DNA of 64,000 nt, taken from NCBI RefSeq assembly GCF_021130785.1, contig NC_060214.1:42391001-42455000 (forward strand), written 5' to 3'. Positions within the stretch are counted from its first letter, which is position 1, and each line of letters begins with the position of its first letter. This DNA is from Homalodisca vitripennis. Its lineage: Eukaryota > Arthropoda > Insecta > Hemiptera > Cicadellidae. Below, in pieces: positions 12,025 to 25,093 of this stretch. The position numbers and the translations under genes are program-made. The notes below the pieces were generated by a model. That model was not told where the DNA came from. It saw only the letters and a program-made list of their open reading frames with translations, and did no database searches.

Positions 12025-12340
12025 AGTGTTAATTAATAAAAACTAAATAGTGAAACCTTCCCATGGAAAAATTGTCTTTACAATATTATATGTAATCATG
12101 CTTGTAACTTTTTAAACCACTTCAAATGGTTTACCAACTTAACCGTTCATTTATATTGAGTGCATTACCAAGTGACTTAAAATTATGATCATCAATACTA
12201 AATTTTAATTTGAAACCTCACTTTGGTCAGTTAATTCCATTAAATTGAGGGTTATTATACAACTTTAATACAGATTGAAATATCCTATTAACGAAGAACA
12301 TCTTAAGTTAAATTAATTATTTCTCTGCAATACTCTTAAT
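12025..12340 (-). repeat. Module R, copy 4 (partial)
   Basis: Partial tandem copy next to copy 3; shares the AGTGAAACCTTCC, AACCGTTCATTTATATTGA and GAAACCTCACTTTGGTC blocks with it. It ends in a degenerate TTTCTCTGCAATACTCT remnant of the GCGACAGAG end. Confidence 0.65.
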
Positions 12341-12344
12341 ACAA

Positions 12345-12850
12345 TTAAAAAGTGAAACCTTCCTATTCAAACATTCTCTTTATAAAATTGTAAGTAATCA
12401 AGCTCTTAACTTTTTGAATAACTTTATATAGTTTACCACCTGAACCGATCATTTATATTGAATTTATTTACCAAGGGACTTAAAATTATGATCACCACTA
12501 CCTAAATATTAATATGAAACCTCACTTTGGTCCTACTTAATTACATTAAAATGAGGGTCATTATACAACTTCAATACAGACTGAAATATCCTATCAACGA
12601 TGAAAGTCTTACACAAAATTATAAATGTTTCACTAAGTTAATTAATTCTTTTCTCTGAAACACTCTGTCGCCTTCCATCGCAATTTTCTTTAAAGTAGAG
12701 TAATTTCTCTTCTCCTTTACACGTGTAAATAGGAAATAAACTTCCTCAATTTCATTAATGTTTATCTTTCTTAGTTGCATCATACTGGTAACATATTCGT
12801 TTAATTCTATTACTGCTCTCAATTTCACGCAGTTCTATAGTATTTTGTTC
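12345..12850 (-). repeat. Module R, copy 3
   Basis: Inverted relative to copies 1 and 2. On the minus strand a 69-codon frame (12,828-12,619) carries KEKRNYSTLKKIAMEGDRV and continues FQRKELINLVKHL. Copies 1 and 2 keep parts of this (KIAM-GDR), copy 1 in frame. This is the fullest version of the possible ancestral exon; I do not recognise the protein. Confidence 0.65.
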
Positions 12851-13129
12851 ATAATTTCATCGAATGGATTATAGAAATGTATCAAATATTTTTAATTTAA
12901 ATAAAGCTATGTAATTCCTTATTATTTTGCTGAGCACTATATAATATGTTTACATTAGGCTTATGGTTATCCACGATGGCACATATCATTATTAAAAGTG
13001 ACGTATAATCAATTATTAACATATGTAACCTAACTATCCTAACATCTACATAATATTTTAGTAATTTTGTGATGTTTGAAGTGAATAATTTAAGACGAGA
13101 CATTAATAAAAAATATAACTGCTTCAACA

Positions 13130-13580
13130 TGAGGTTCGAGCACGTGGAAATGGATTTAGTTATCAGAACTAAGGAGGTGAAAGCTTAGTTACGTGTATTA
13201 CTTTACAAAACGCTAATATCAGTATTTACAAGAAGCTCTCTTGCTAATAAATATTATAATACGGAAATTTAATAGCCTACTTACGGCCACAGGTTGCGGA
13301 ATTTTGCATCTTGGCTCGAACATGCTAATTTAGTAATTTAGTCTAATGGAAGTAACCACACTCATACTAAATGTTGGGTTTTACTCCGCCAAGTAATAAA
13401 AGGCTTCAACACGACTATTTTACTGTACTATCAAATATCTCATATACGGTATACCATGCGCGAGGCGTATTAGTTTAAAAAAATAAGCGGATAATAGATG
13501 ATTAATTCATTATTCTGCACGACTTATGATGTTGTGATTTTATAACTTTAGTTAATTGAATTCCGCACTTCACACAGAAT
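13130..13580. other. Unassigned AT-rich DNA
   Basis: Beyond the right edge of the inverted duplication. No gene, repeat or RNA seen. Confidence 0.5.
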
Positions 13581-13589
13581 TCACTTAGG

Positions 13590-13880
13590 TTCTTCTTGGT
13601 CTAAGAAAGGGCACTAGTGATTTTCGGTTCGAATATTACAGATAATTTATTTTTTATACGTGTTTGTCTGCCCATCGTGCGATTATTTTTTCAAGAACTT
13701 ATAAACTTGTTACATGGGTCCCACTTGGACCAAGAAAGAACTTTATTGATTATAGGTCAAAAGGCCAGAAGACCATCCGTCTTTCTGTGTGTGCGTGTGC
13801 TCGTTTTTCTTTAACTCGATATAAAAGTCCTAGAGACTTTAAACCTAGAACATGTTTTCCTCTTGGTTCAGGATAGAAAA
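13590..13880. repeat. Diverged ~130-bp tandem repeat, two and a fraction copies
   Basis: The CTTGG(T/A)(C/T)-AAG-A(A/T)AG landmark recurs at 13,595, 13,724 and 13,862 (spacings 129 and 138). Each full unit also contains a TGATT-T-GGT stretch, a GTCT-TGTGTGTG or CTGCCC patch and a TTAAAC or ATAAACTTGT-ACATG stretch. Two overlapping open frames here are by-products of the repeat. Confidence 0.55.
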
Positions 13881-14417
13881 ATAAAATAGCACTCCTGCCG
13901 TTTTTATGAACGTGTGTGCACTACATCTATCGCTACGTTCTACTTTCTGTGTATGCCTTCAATAACACGTTGTATCGTTTTTTTTAGATATTAGCTTCAA
14001 AATGTTTCACAGCTCTCAAAGGGAAAATCACTCTCAGTTCTATTCAATCTTATAATACATGCGTAACTTACTGTCGACGTTGAAAGTTTTATTTCAAAGG
14101 ATTGAACTAAAAATAACTCTAAAAGCCCTCGTAAACTAATTTCCACCCATATATTTTTCCAAGTAAATATTTTCAAATCTGTCAAATCGTCTTATTCAAG
14201 ACACTTTATAGATTACCTGTCTATTGAATTGGTAAGTTATATTAGCAAAGTTTGATCACAAGCTGACTTAACCTGCTCACCACGTGATAGATCCAGTCTT
14301 CACCACTAGAGTGTGTTGATGACACTATAGCTGAAAGCAGCACAGAGCAATAAATTGTTCTAGGTAATCAACACCATGGCAAAATCGAAGATCACTGAAT
14401 ATTTTAGAGTGTTATTC
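13881..14417. other. Unassigned DNA before block A
   Basis: No gene or repeat recognised. The homology with block B begins abruptly at 14,418. Confidence 0.5.
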
Positions 14418-16259
14418 TAATAAAACATAAAACTTTGTTGTAAAAATAGTTTAATCTTGAAATTGATATAAATGTGCTTTTTACGAAGATAACGTGATGG
14501 TCAGTTTTACGACACATTTTCTTATGAGACTTGGTGAATCGTCGATTGCTTAAAGTATTGCTTTTAGTTAATGAATTATTGCTATCCATATACAATTTGT
14601 ATCGAAGGCTCACCTGCATACATATATAATTATCAAATCATGTTTATCCCAAAAACATGGCATATACCATCTTTGTGTTTCGATATCAACTAACTGTATT
14701 TGAGCTAGGTGAACAGGTGTAGTTTAGAGTATTTAAATGGAGAAAATCATGTTATTCCTGACATAATTTCAATGCAAATGTGTGAAATATCCAGATTTTA
14801 GCTAAATACTAACTTTAGGAGGGAAGAAAAGAAATAAACAGTTAAAATTTGTTTCCAAACAGTACATATGCTATCTCGTACATGGTGTTTTTGCGCAATA
14901 AATATATAAAAATTGGTTTAATAAGGCAAAAATACAATAAAAGAAATACATGTTTTTTACAAGTTGTTACTTTTTTACTACTGGTTGAAGAATAAACGAA
15001 GGAAGATTTTAACTGTTCAAACACATTTATATTAGGTGCATAACGGCAATTAATACACTAAAGCTCCTCCGATATTTAATTTAACTTGCAAATAATGTTA
15101 TACCAAACATTTTTAATACGTATAATTAGTACAAGAGATATTTGCATTACTTTCATGTACAAATTTAACAAAATAACAGGATCATTTTTTTGAAACCGTG
15201 ATATTTTGTTGAAGGAAATATAATTAATAAACTATTATTTAATTCATAATTATAATTAGTTGATCATTATTTTTAGGAGATTGATTTATATCTCTTTTTA
15301 TTTATCTCTGCATTTCATTGAGTTAACATATTTACAAGAATAAACATACATAGCCCGAAACTTCACATCTAACCTCCGTGGTTATTTACTTCGCTTAAAT
15401 GGTACATTTATGAATATCTTTAAAAAGATCTATACTGTTAATTTGTAAATATAATTTGTGTCAATGTCTTAATACTCAGGTAATTTTAAACAAAATTAAT
15501 TGTACATGAAAGTTAAAGAAGTCAATGAAATATCTGTCACATTAATTCCCTTTATATCCTACGTCGTAGTACAAAAATGAATATTAAAATATGCTCTTTG
15601 GGTTACACATAAGAGTAATGTGGCCACAATAGAGACACACAACCTGTCTCGTGTAGGTGCAAAAGTTATATTTGACATCAATAATGGTAAGTTAACACAC
15701 ATTTATTATTATGTGTTATAGAAACTTTGCGGTAAGAAAACAAGTTTCAAGTGCCAAGTAGTAGAGAGTGGCGGATATTGCTGCCGGCCGAAATTGCTGC
15801 CATTTACATAAGTGACCTTACCCTCCCCATCTCTCTCAACACTACAGCATATTTTTTAATTCAGAGAATATGCTTGATTATGTCTCAATTTCTTCTATAG
15901 TTAGTTAGATTATTAGTTTCTTTAGAATATAATTTTTCTCATTATATGTAACACAATGTTTGTCTTTTCTCTTTAAAACTTTTCGTTATATAGAATATAG
16001 ATATTTTAGTTTAAACGTTTTCATTGCACCTTAATGGTAGTTTCCAACATTCATTTTATGAGAACGTGAATTATGACCACGAGAAAATCTGAGCTGAGTA
16101 TGTCATTGCATTTATACTCACGAATTATGCTATCATAGCATATGAATTTCTCCATAAACTATTTCAAAACCTTTTAATTTGCTTGTCACTCATGGCATAT
16201 CTCTTGTATTTTCGTTACAGGAAATTTACATAGTCCCACACTTCCTTTTCTAACACGGA

Positions 16260-16499
16260 CTCCTTCTCTTTTTAGGGAATACGTGAACGGTGAAAACGTA
16301 GTAACCTAACAATGTCCTGACTTTTCTTACTCCATGTTTTTGTGGTAGGCTGTCTACTCTTGTATCCATGGAGGGAGCGAGGCGTGAGTGCTTCCAAATA
16401 CTCTCTACAAACCCTTGCGGCTCGTAAACGTCAGTCTAAAGAAGGATAAGAATATCTTCTCTGCTCTAACTAGAAATATAATATTATCAATTTTTAAGA
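16260..16499. repeat. 240-bp stretch identical between blocks (block A copy)
   Basis: Base-for-base identical to 30,723-30,962, whereas the flanks differ every 10-20 bases or by indels. It is GC-richer than the rest of the block. It has a TTCTCTTTTTAGGG splice-acceptor-like start, but stops interrupt it, so it is not a plain coding exon. Confidence 0.85.
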
Positions 16500-19400
16500 C
16501 TAAAATCTCTTAACTATATCCCTTTCCTCATCAGCTCCCATCGTAAAAGACTTTTTTTAATATGGAAAACAATAATCAAATACTACTTATTATGTTTGGT
16601 AACGGATTTTATAACCTGGTTTCTACTTACCTCCAACCATTGATAGTTATATGAGGCTAACATGCCAGTACTGTTTTTTTTAATTTTTTAAAACTTTTTT
16701 TGTACTTGCATGGTGGCTTCACTGGCGTGCAAGGAGCCCCATTACCAGAAACTGACTGCCTGACGTAGTCAACAAATACTGAAACTAAGGGAAATGAAGT
16801 GTTGGTCCGTTAAATTGAGGTAAGCATGCCTAGTATTTTCCTAAAAAAATAGATGGGAATGAGACTGTAGGTAGTTCAATGCTTTTCAGTAGGAGTACCT
16901 TCAATACGATCCCAGCCTTTATTGTATTTGCTTGGGCCCTCCCAATGAACTCTGGTTAGTGTGCTAAGAGACGGAAAATGGTGAAACCACATATACGAAC
17001 ATCAGATGAACGCTTGATGGCTACTGACAAATATAATTTTACTTCGGCAGACCCTCCGTTAATAAGCAGAATCTTCGCGGTGAAATCAATGCTTCAACAA
17101 TATCGGAATCTGGATAAATAATCATGGGAACATTCCAACTCCCATGAGAGTAGTTTCGCTTGTTTAGTTGATCAAATAATTTTTATGGGTTTAAGTCAGA
17201 CTGTGGAGCCTGGAAGCTAACAATATATAGAACGTTATCCAAGCTCGTCAGTCAAGGGCCAAGAAATATAGTACTTGTGAATGTCTGTCACTTTCCAAAT
17301 ATGTTCAAAACAATCTTATCTATAGCCTTAAACTTTTTCCATGAGAAATAATCTATATACAAACATCACTTAGTTTAGCTTGAAATGAAAAAAAATCTGG
17401 TGCCTGTCATTCCATGGAATTTGACTAATTGTTTGGCCCTACAGGTAACAATCACGGCAACCAGAAATCTGCAGGATAAATACGTTTGTAAGCACACTGA
17501 GTTCAATAATATGATATTTTAACACGTGAATTTTATATCCATAGAGTAAGAAGCTAATAGAGTAAAGAGCCAATATAATTTCGATGACAAGACTTGTTTT
17601 AGGGGAAACTTGCGTTTTAGGACCCTTCCACCCTAAATAGAGATGTTTTTATTTTAATACTGATATGAACAAAAATGTGGAAATATTATTGTGGTTGTAT
17701 ATCTTGAAGAACGTTATGCATTCTTGCAAGAAAATTAATTTCAGTGCAAAAAGTGAGAAAAAATAGGGATCATATATAAGCAAAGAGGTAAAGCTCGATA
17801 AAGGAAACTACCTATCAATAAATACGCTATCCATGCTAAAAAGGATAGGGTACAGGTATAAATAGTCTTAGGTCACAAAAAGTTAGAATAAAAACACGTA
17901 AAAATATTTTAAATGTACTTCAGTACGAATTGTGACAATTTTGTGTCCTTTTTGATAAATAATTCTTAACAAAATTGAATATGATAACAAAGTATAGTTT
18001 TTGCGTAAAGCACTGCTGACACTACTATGGCATCTCATTTAAAAGAGAATTGTTCATGAGTTATAATATCAAAAACTGTAAAGAACCCAATATGATGTAG
18101 TATTTGAAGATATATTTAAATATATGAGACCTTCATTGTAGCTAGTAACTTATATAACTTGATTGTAAACACTTGGTGCCACAAAGAATAGTCTTATTGA
18201 TATCGTTTGTGTATCGATTCGGCGAATTATTCTCTGAGAACGGTTTTATCGAAACGATTATTTGACAAAAGACAGATTTGTACCCAATAGATATTCTCTC
18301 AGCCCTTTGATGTACAAAATATGTCTATAGAGACGCTTTGAGTACAATATTACTTTGAAAGCAGTGTTCAATATTATATACCAGGACAGCTTTCTCTTTC
18401 TACAAAAAATCATGGTGTTTTTATAATATGATAGTTTCATAACACTATTAAGATAACACTAATTTATTAAGATATTTCCAAAATCTATTGTAGTTTCCTC
18501 TCACACACAACGAGACAGATCCTGACATAATTGTTATTCCATGTCAGCTGGAAATATCTATGAAGAAACTATATGTACTTCCTAAATTAAAAATAAACTA
18601 AACTCTATCTTTACTACCATATATAATTTCTGAAATAATGGTCCAGGAGCTGAGCTTTCCTCGCGCTACATCTTATCTTGCGTGCTACATTAAACGAACA
18701 TCAGACACAAAAATAGTACCTATATCACAGTCAAGTAACTATAAAAAGAGTCCAATAGTCACATTTTTCAAGGTTAAATAGTTAGCTGCCGCTCATCAAA
18801 CAATTGTTCATATGATTGAAGTTTAAATCTAAGTATGCCATGTTAAAACAACCATGGTCTAAAAGGTTACTAATTATTATATTTATAATTTTTATTTTTC
18901 CATTTCGACTTCCACTAAAGCTAGTGTGGTATTGGTAGAAATAGACTAATTTCTATGATATGAAACAATTCTGTATGATTTATAAAAATGAACTATCTTA
19001 TGTACCAATACAATAAAAATGGGCTCTCGGTATACTATAGGTGTTGGCTATAACCACATTGACCTATCATTTGTTTTTAATTAGGCCTCAGTAAAGAATA
19101 ACACTATAATAAATGGATATTAGTGGGAAGCCTTATTTCATATATATTGATTTATTTCTGTTAACGTAGTATTTTTTCGATCTCAAAGACAACTTCAAAA
19201 ATATTTGGAGTCTAGGAGTTCCAGCATCTACAAATTAGCTTGACAACATAAATACTGAGTATGATTTCTTCATATCCAAATGGCTTCATTCATATACCCT
19301 TGTAACAAGTATATATCAGAATACTTAATGTCATTAAAACAGATATTTTTCGAGTAAAAATCAGCTTTTGTAAGGAAAAGCACACGGTCTGATATATCTA

Positions 19401-20240
19401 ATTTTTGATAAGAAATACATTTAATATACTATTGCACTCGTGTTAAAGAATGTTGCTTTTATTGTGTTTTACTGAATACTGTAATTAAACTATAGAGCTC
19501 CTGCAATAAAATATGAGTAATTTTTAATTCCATATTTTAAGAATTTAACTGTTTAAAGCTGAAGTAAAATATATTGTATTTACATTTCGATTAACAGTAT
19601 TCTAGTATAAGGATCATAGCAAAACTACTAAACGTTATCCGAGAAACATCGCTTTATTTTATTGAATTAAATATCTTGTCAGATATTTTAGTAGTTACTA
19701 ACCAAGGAAATTCTTACTTTAAAGGTTTTTTAAATGTTTTAAGTAAATACGAGAATATTACAAACTCTGTTCAACATATTTTAAAATGAGATTAAAAATG
19801 ATATAATTTTCTACTAAGAGCCAGTTCAACGTGGATATGGAGATAACATGACCATATATCTACCTGAGCTTCAACATAATTAAATAGAATCTCTAATATC
19901 CAACTATGTAACAAATATCTCTCCATATCTGTGCAATAAAAGAGGGAAAGTAAAACTGTAAGTTATACCAGGGTTCTTAATACCAGAGAAACTTAATATT
20001 GTATAAATACTGCACATGAATCATAAATAATATAGAAATCACCAGTGCATTACGAGCATATTTTTAAAACATTATAACGTGACATAATTGTATTATAATG
20101 TGTAGTGGGAATATGACCATCTACATAAACGTACACATATATGATCAAAGTTCGTTCTACAATGTATTATACAGAACATTATGTTTATAATAAACTTCGG
20201 AACGTATATGTGGTATGTAATATACTGCACTATTCTGTGA

Positions 20241-20990
20241 ACCATCTACATAAACGTACACATATATGATCAAAGTTCGTTCTACAATGTATTATACAGA
20301 ACAGTATGTTTATAATAAACTTCGCAACGTATATGTGGTATGTAATACACTGCACTCTTCTGTGAACCATCTACATAAACGTACACATATATGAACAAAG
20401 TTCGTTCTACAATGTATTATACAGAACAGTATGTTTATAATAAACTTCGCAACGTATATGCGGTATGTAATATACTGAACTCATCTATGAACCATCTACA
20501 TAAACGTACACATATATGACCAAAGTTCCTTCTACAATGTATTATACCGAACAGTTTGTTTATAATAAACTTCGCAACGTATATGTGGTACGTAATATAC
20601 TGCACTCTTCTGTGAACCATCTACATAAACGTACACATATATGACCAAAGTTCCTTCTACAATGTATTATACCGAACAGTGTGTTTATAATAAACTTCGC
20701 AACGTATATGTGGTACGTAATATACTGCACTCTTCTGTGAACCATCTACATAAACGTACACATATATGACCAAAGTTCGTTCTACAATGTATTATACAGA
20801 ACAGTATGTTTATAATAAACTTCGCAACGTATATGCGGTATGTAATATACTGAACTCATCTGTGAACCATCTACATAAACGTACACATATATGACCAAAG
20901 TTCCTTCTACAATGTATTATACCGAACAGTGTGTTTATAATAAACTTCGCAACGTATATGTGGTATGTAATATACTGCACTATTCTGTGA
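20241..20990. repeat. Higher-order repeat, copy 1 (six units, 750 bp)
   Basis: Units 2-7. Comparison with 20,991-21,740 shows identity except for two substitutions at the very end of the sixth unit, although neighbouring single units differ from one another at several positions. Confidence 0.92.
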
Positions 20991-21740
20991 ACCATCTACA
21001 TAAACGTACACATATATGATCAAAGTTCGTTCTACAATGTATTATACAGAACAGTATGTTTATAATAAACTTCGCAACGTATATGTGGTATGTAATACAC
21101 TGCACTCTTCTGTGAACCATCTACATAAACGTACACATATATGAACAAAGTTCGTTCTACAATGTATTATACAGAACAGTATGTTTATAATAAACTTCGC
21201 AACGTATATGCGGTATGTAATATACTGAACTCATCTATGAACCATCTACATAAACGTACACATATATGACCAAAGTTCCTTCTACAATGTATTATACCGA
21301 ACAGTTTGTTTATAATAAACTTCGCAACGTATATGTGGTACGTAATATACTGCACTCTTCTGTGAACCATCTACATAAACGTACACATATATGACCAAAG
21401 TTCCTTCTACAATGTATTATACCGAACAGTGTGTTTATAATAAACTTCGCAACGTATATGTGGTACGTAATATACTGCACTCTTCTGTGAACCATCTACA
21501 TAAACGTACACATATATGACCAAAGTTCGTTCTACAATGTATTATACAGAACAGTATGTTTATAATAAACTTCGCAACGTATATGCGGTATGTAATATAC
21601 TGAACTCATCTGTGAACCATCTACATAAACGTACACATATATGACCAAAGTTCCTTCTACAATGTATTATACCGAACAGTGTGTTTATAATAAACTTCGC
21701 AACGTATATGTGGTATGTAATATACTGCACTCTCCTGTGA
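20991..21740. repeat. Higher-order repeat, copy 2 (six units, 750 bp)
   Basis: Units 8-13, duplicate of the previous 750 bases, showing that six units were copied as one block late in the array's history. Confidence 0.92.
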
Positions 21741-22365
21741 ACCATCTACATAAACGTACACATATATGACCAAAGTTCCTTCTACAATGTATTATACCGA
21801 ACAGTGTGTTTATAATAAACTTCGCAACGTATATGTGGTACGTAATATACTGCACTCTTCTGTGAACCATCTACATAAACGTACACATAAATGACCAAAG
21901 TTCGTTCTACAATGTATTATACAGAATAGTATGTTTATAATAAACTTCGCAACGTATATGCGGTATGTTATATACTGCACTCTTCTGTGAACCATCTACA
22001 TAAACGTACAAATACATGATCAAAGTTCGTTCTACAATGTATTATACAGAACAGCATGTTTATAATAAACTTCGCAACGTATATGCGGCATGTAACATAA
22101 TGCACTCTTTTGTGAACCATCTACATAAACGTACACATATATGATCAAAGTTCGTTCTACAATGTATTATACAGAACAGTATGTTTATAATAAACTTCGC
22201 AACGTATATGCGGCATGTAACATAATGCACTCTTTTGTGAACCATCTACATAAACGTACACATACATGATCAAAGTTCGTTCTACAATGTATTATACAGA
22301 ACAGTATGTTTATAATAAACTTCGCAACGTATATGCGGTATGTAATATAATGCACTCTTCTGTGA

Positions 22366-25090
22366 ACCACGAATAACGTACTAGAACTTTGGACATTAAC
22401 GTAGCGTGTCCATGTATTATTCCAGGGGCAGGCGAATATTGGGCTCAGGTGGAAACAAGTAGCTAACTTCACTTTGTAATATTCCTACCATTTGTGTAAA
22501 GGAAAACCCCATTCCAAATAATGCTTATATAAGTGAAATATTAATATTATTATAGAGTTAATAAATTTGCGCAGCCTAAATTCTATCATCAATGGTTACA
22601 AAACTAAACTTGGTATACGTGATTTATGCAGATTCATTCAAAGCGTCACGCCGTCACACCTTCAATATAAATATTTGAAGAATTGGAAAAAAAGTAATGT
22701 GTACTTTGAAGATGACAGGTGATCTTTTTATAATTACTCATTAAAATATATCAACGGATACTTGAATTTGATATGTAATACACCGGTGGAAACTTGACCA
22801 TTCGAAAACATGTATCTTTCACCGTCTTCAGGAATAATGCCATGGAACATTACGTAAAGTGTAGAACAAAATTAATCTTTCAAATAACTGAAGTTGCGAA
22901 TAATAATAAAACAGTCCTTTATACGATTGTGAGCAATTTAAGCTTCTACGGTGGCGTTCTAATGTATGGTTTTTAATAATCGAATTAGCTAATGTATTGC
23001 CCTTTCAGTCAAACTTTGCCTTAATAGGTTCTCTATACGGCTGTGTTAGTACAGATACTTATCTCTTTTATTCCTGTTAGGAGAAATATTTTGTTATATA
23101 TAATTTAAAATAGTGTATACATATTTCATATCCCTGAAAATATGTATTTACATAGTATGAATTTTGTTTAATGAAGCTGTCTTGTGTAAGTTCTCATATT
23201 GCATCATAAATTTTCCTGCATTAAACTATATTTATCTGATAAAATTTTTCCAACATCGTTCATCTTGTTCATCAAGTTAAGTCTATGAAAGAGCGTGTGG
23301 TTCTATTTATACCATAGGATTAAAGGATACTTGATATATCCATTCACTGTGTCATAATATTTAATTTATTATGTCGTCTGTGGTTGATTTTAAACACTAT
23401 GATCATTATATAATAGTATAGTTGATAGTATTTGACACTTGCATGCAAAGAAATACTTAGAGTATTGCTTATAGCAATGGAATAACTGGCTGAATATTAA
23501 CAGTGTAGGTATTTACCAAAACACGTAGTTTTGAGAGTGCTGAGTTAAATGAAATACTTTTAAAACAAGTAATAGAATTATCTAGAAAACTGCATTACCT
23601 TGGCATGGAGTAAAACCTTGTAGGCAGCCACTTGCTTAATTAAAGTTTATTGAAAAAGAATATTTAGCTTGAAGAGAGTTTATAGCCAATAGAATGTACA
23701 TTAGTTTGGAAAAAATATAAAATATAATTACCTTTCAATGAAGATAATTCTGTAAAATTAACTTATGGGATATCATTAAATAAGTAATGTATTGCGAATT
23801 TTCTAATTTTTGAGGGGGGAGGGGTTTAGGCTACTAAATGGAAAAAAAATGTAATTTTTCTTTATTCACCTCATGAATAACAGATGAGTGTTAGTTTTCT
23901 TTTATGAGGAAAGTTCCTAAAGTCCCGATCAAATAGTAGCATATAAATTGTAGGTTAGAACCGTTTACATTAAATTGAAGTAAAAGCCATTGTAAAGCTT
24001 TTACCCCACCAATAAGGATATATTGTAAAATAGTTGTAGTGAGTCAGGGGCATTATCTTTAAATAATTGTAAGGGTAAAATAGACTTTTAATTAATTCCG
24101 TACTAGACGGTTAAGACGTGACAGGATTGTAAACAATAAATGTGCAACATATCTGCCAAATGGTACCCTGAAAATTGCATGGATTTTAACTAGGTAGTTA
24201 CAGGAGGAAGATCGTCATGTTATAATCAATAATAATTTTTATATCTTAGCCATTGAATAATGTTTGCTAATTTGAGAAAATACCCCAAAACAAAAATATC
24301 ATAGCAAAACTTTGTATCTTATCTTACATATACATTTTTGTATATGGTGGACAAAAGTTATTGATATATTTATCTGATTTAGAGTTTAGAGAACTTTTAC
24401 TAAAACTTTTTAGTATCCAGGGCTTTAAATAACTCAAGTAATAAATTGTTTCAATTATTTCAGGAATATTACTTAGGATTTATCACGTTATCTAAACTAT
24501 TAAGTTAAAATAACAGAAAATTATTCGTAGGGACCTATATATCTTAATAAATGGATGGGGATACCAATTTAAACCAATTTACTATACAGCAGAAACCAAT
24601 ACAGTATAATGTTACGTTGTAAAGATTTCGCAATACTACAGCTAATTTATTAGTTGGCGTAAAGGGTTGCACAAAATAATGCTTACGCTGTTTTTTTTAA
24701 TAGTACTCCACCAAAATCCTTAATCTTTCGAATCGAAGTAACTATCAATAATTAGTGATACTATAACGATTTTATATATACTCTGCCACATATCAGTATA
24801 GATACAAAGATAATGCGAACATTAGTTTAATTTGATTAAAATACTGCTGTAAAATCCAAATGATGTATTTATTAAATTAAGTATTCAAGCAAGTTATGCA
24901 AAAAGACAAGAAGTCCCTCTGGAAATAACTTAATCTATTACAAAAGTTCTTGTCTCGTGATGCCTTTTCAAAGTAAGATTACTGTTTTACTAAGCGAAGT
25001 TTATTAGTTAACAGTTGCTTTGCTCCTCTGAGAATATTTATTTGATTTTTTGCAGCATAATTGTATATGTAGTTTTAAAATTATCTACTT
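22366..25090. other. Block A, non-coding
   Basis: Single-copy within block A and matched along its length by 37,226-40,060 in block B. No gene seen; a G-run (GAGGGGGGAGGGG) at about 23,812 has a homologue at 38,742. Confidence 0.55.
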
Positions 25091-25093
25091 CAC

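Larger units (their letters stand above)
9165..13120 (-). repeat. Right arm of the ~10-kb inverted duplication
   Basis: Reverse complement of the left arm. It differs mainly by the 499-bp element at 11,479-11,977 and by a second, tandem copy of module R. Homology runs from the GTTTATT-TTTATT blocks near 9,170-9,290 to the TTTATTAATGTC block near 13,110, and ends there on both sides. Confidence 0.8.
20116..22365. repeat. 125-bp minisatellite, 18 units
   Basis: Eighteen contiguous units of exactly 125 bases, each starting ACCATCTACATAAACGTACA, at 20,116, 20,241, 20,366 and so on to 22,241. Flanking DNA on both sides is collinear with block B, which has a single unit with about 36 bases missing (37,128-37,225). 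The array therefore grew in block A, or collapsed in block B. Short minus-strand frames of 61 codons recur with the units but change frame each time, since 125 is not a multiple of 3. Confidence 0.97.

Noticed and set aside
14842..15024. 60-codon minus-strand frame conserved in block B (29,304-29,486)
   Set aside because: Between the copies I count four amino-acid-changing and two silent substitutions, no sign of protein-level selection.
20116..22365. Possible CRISPR array (regular repeats)
   Set aside because: There are no unique spacers; the entire 125-bp unit is repeated, and the genome is eukaryotic.
20435..22472. Ten overlapping 61-95-codon minus-strand reading frames
   Set aside because: They repeat with the 125-bp minisatellite and change frame every unit; they are a by-product of the repeat, not a gene family.
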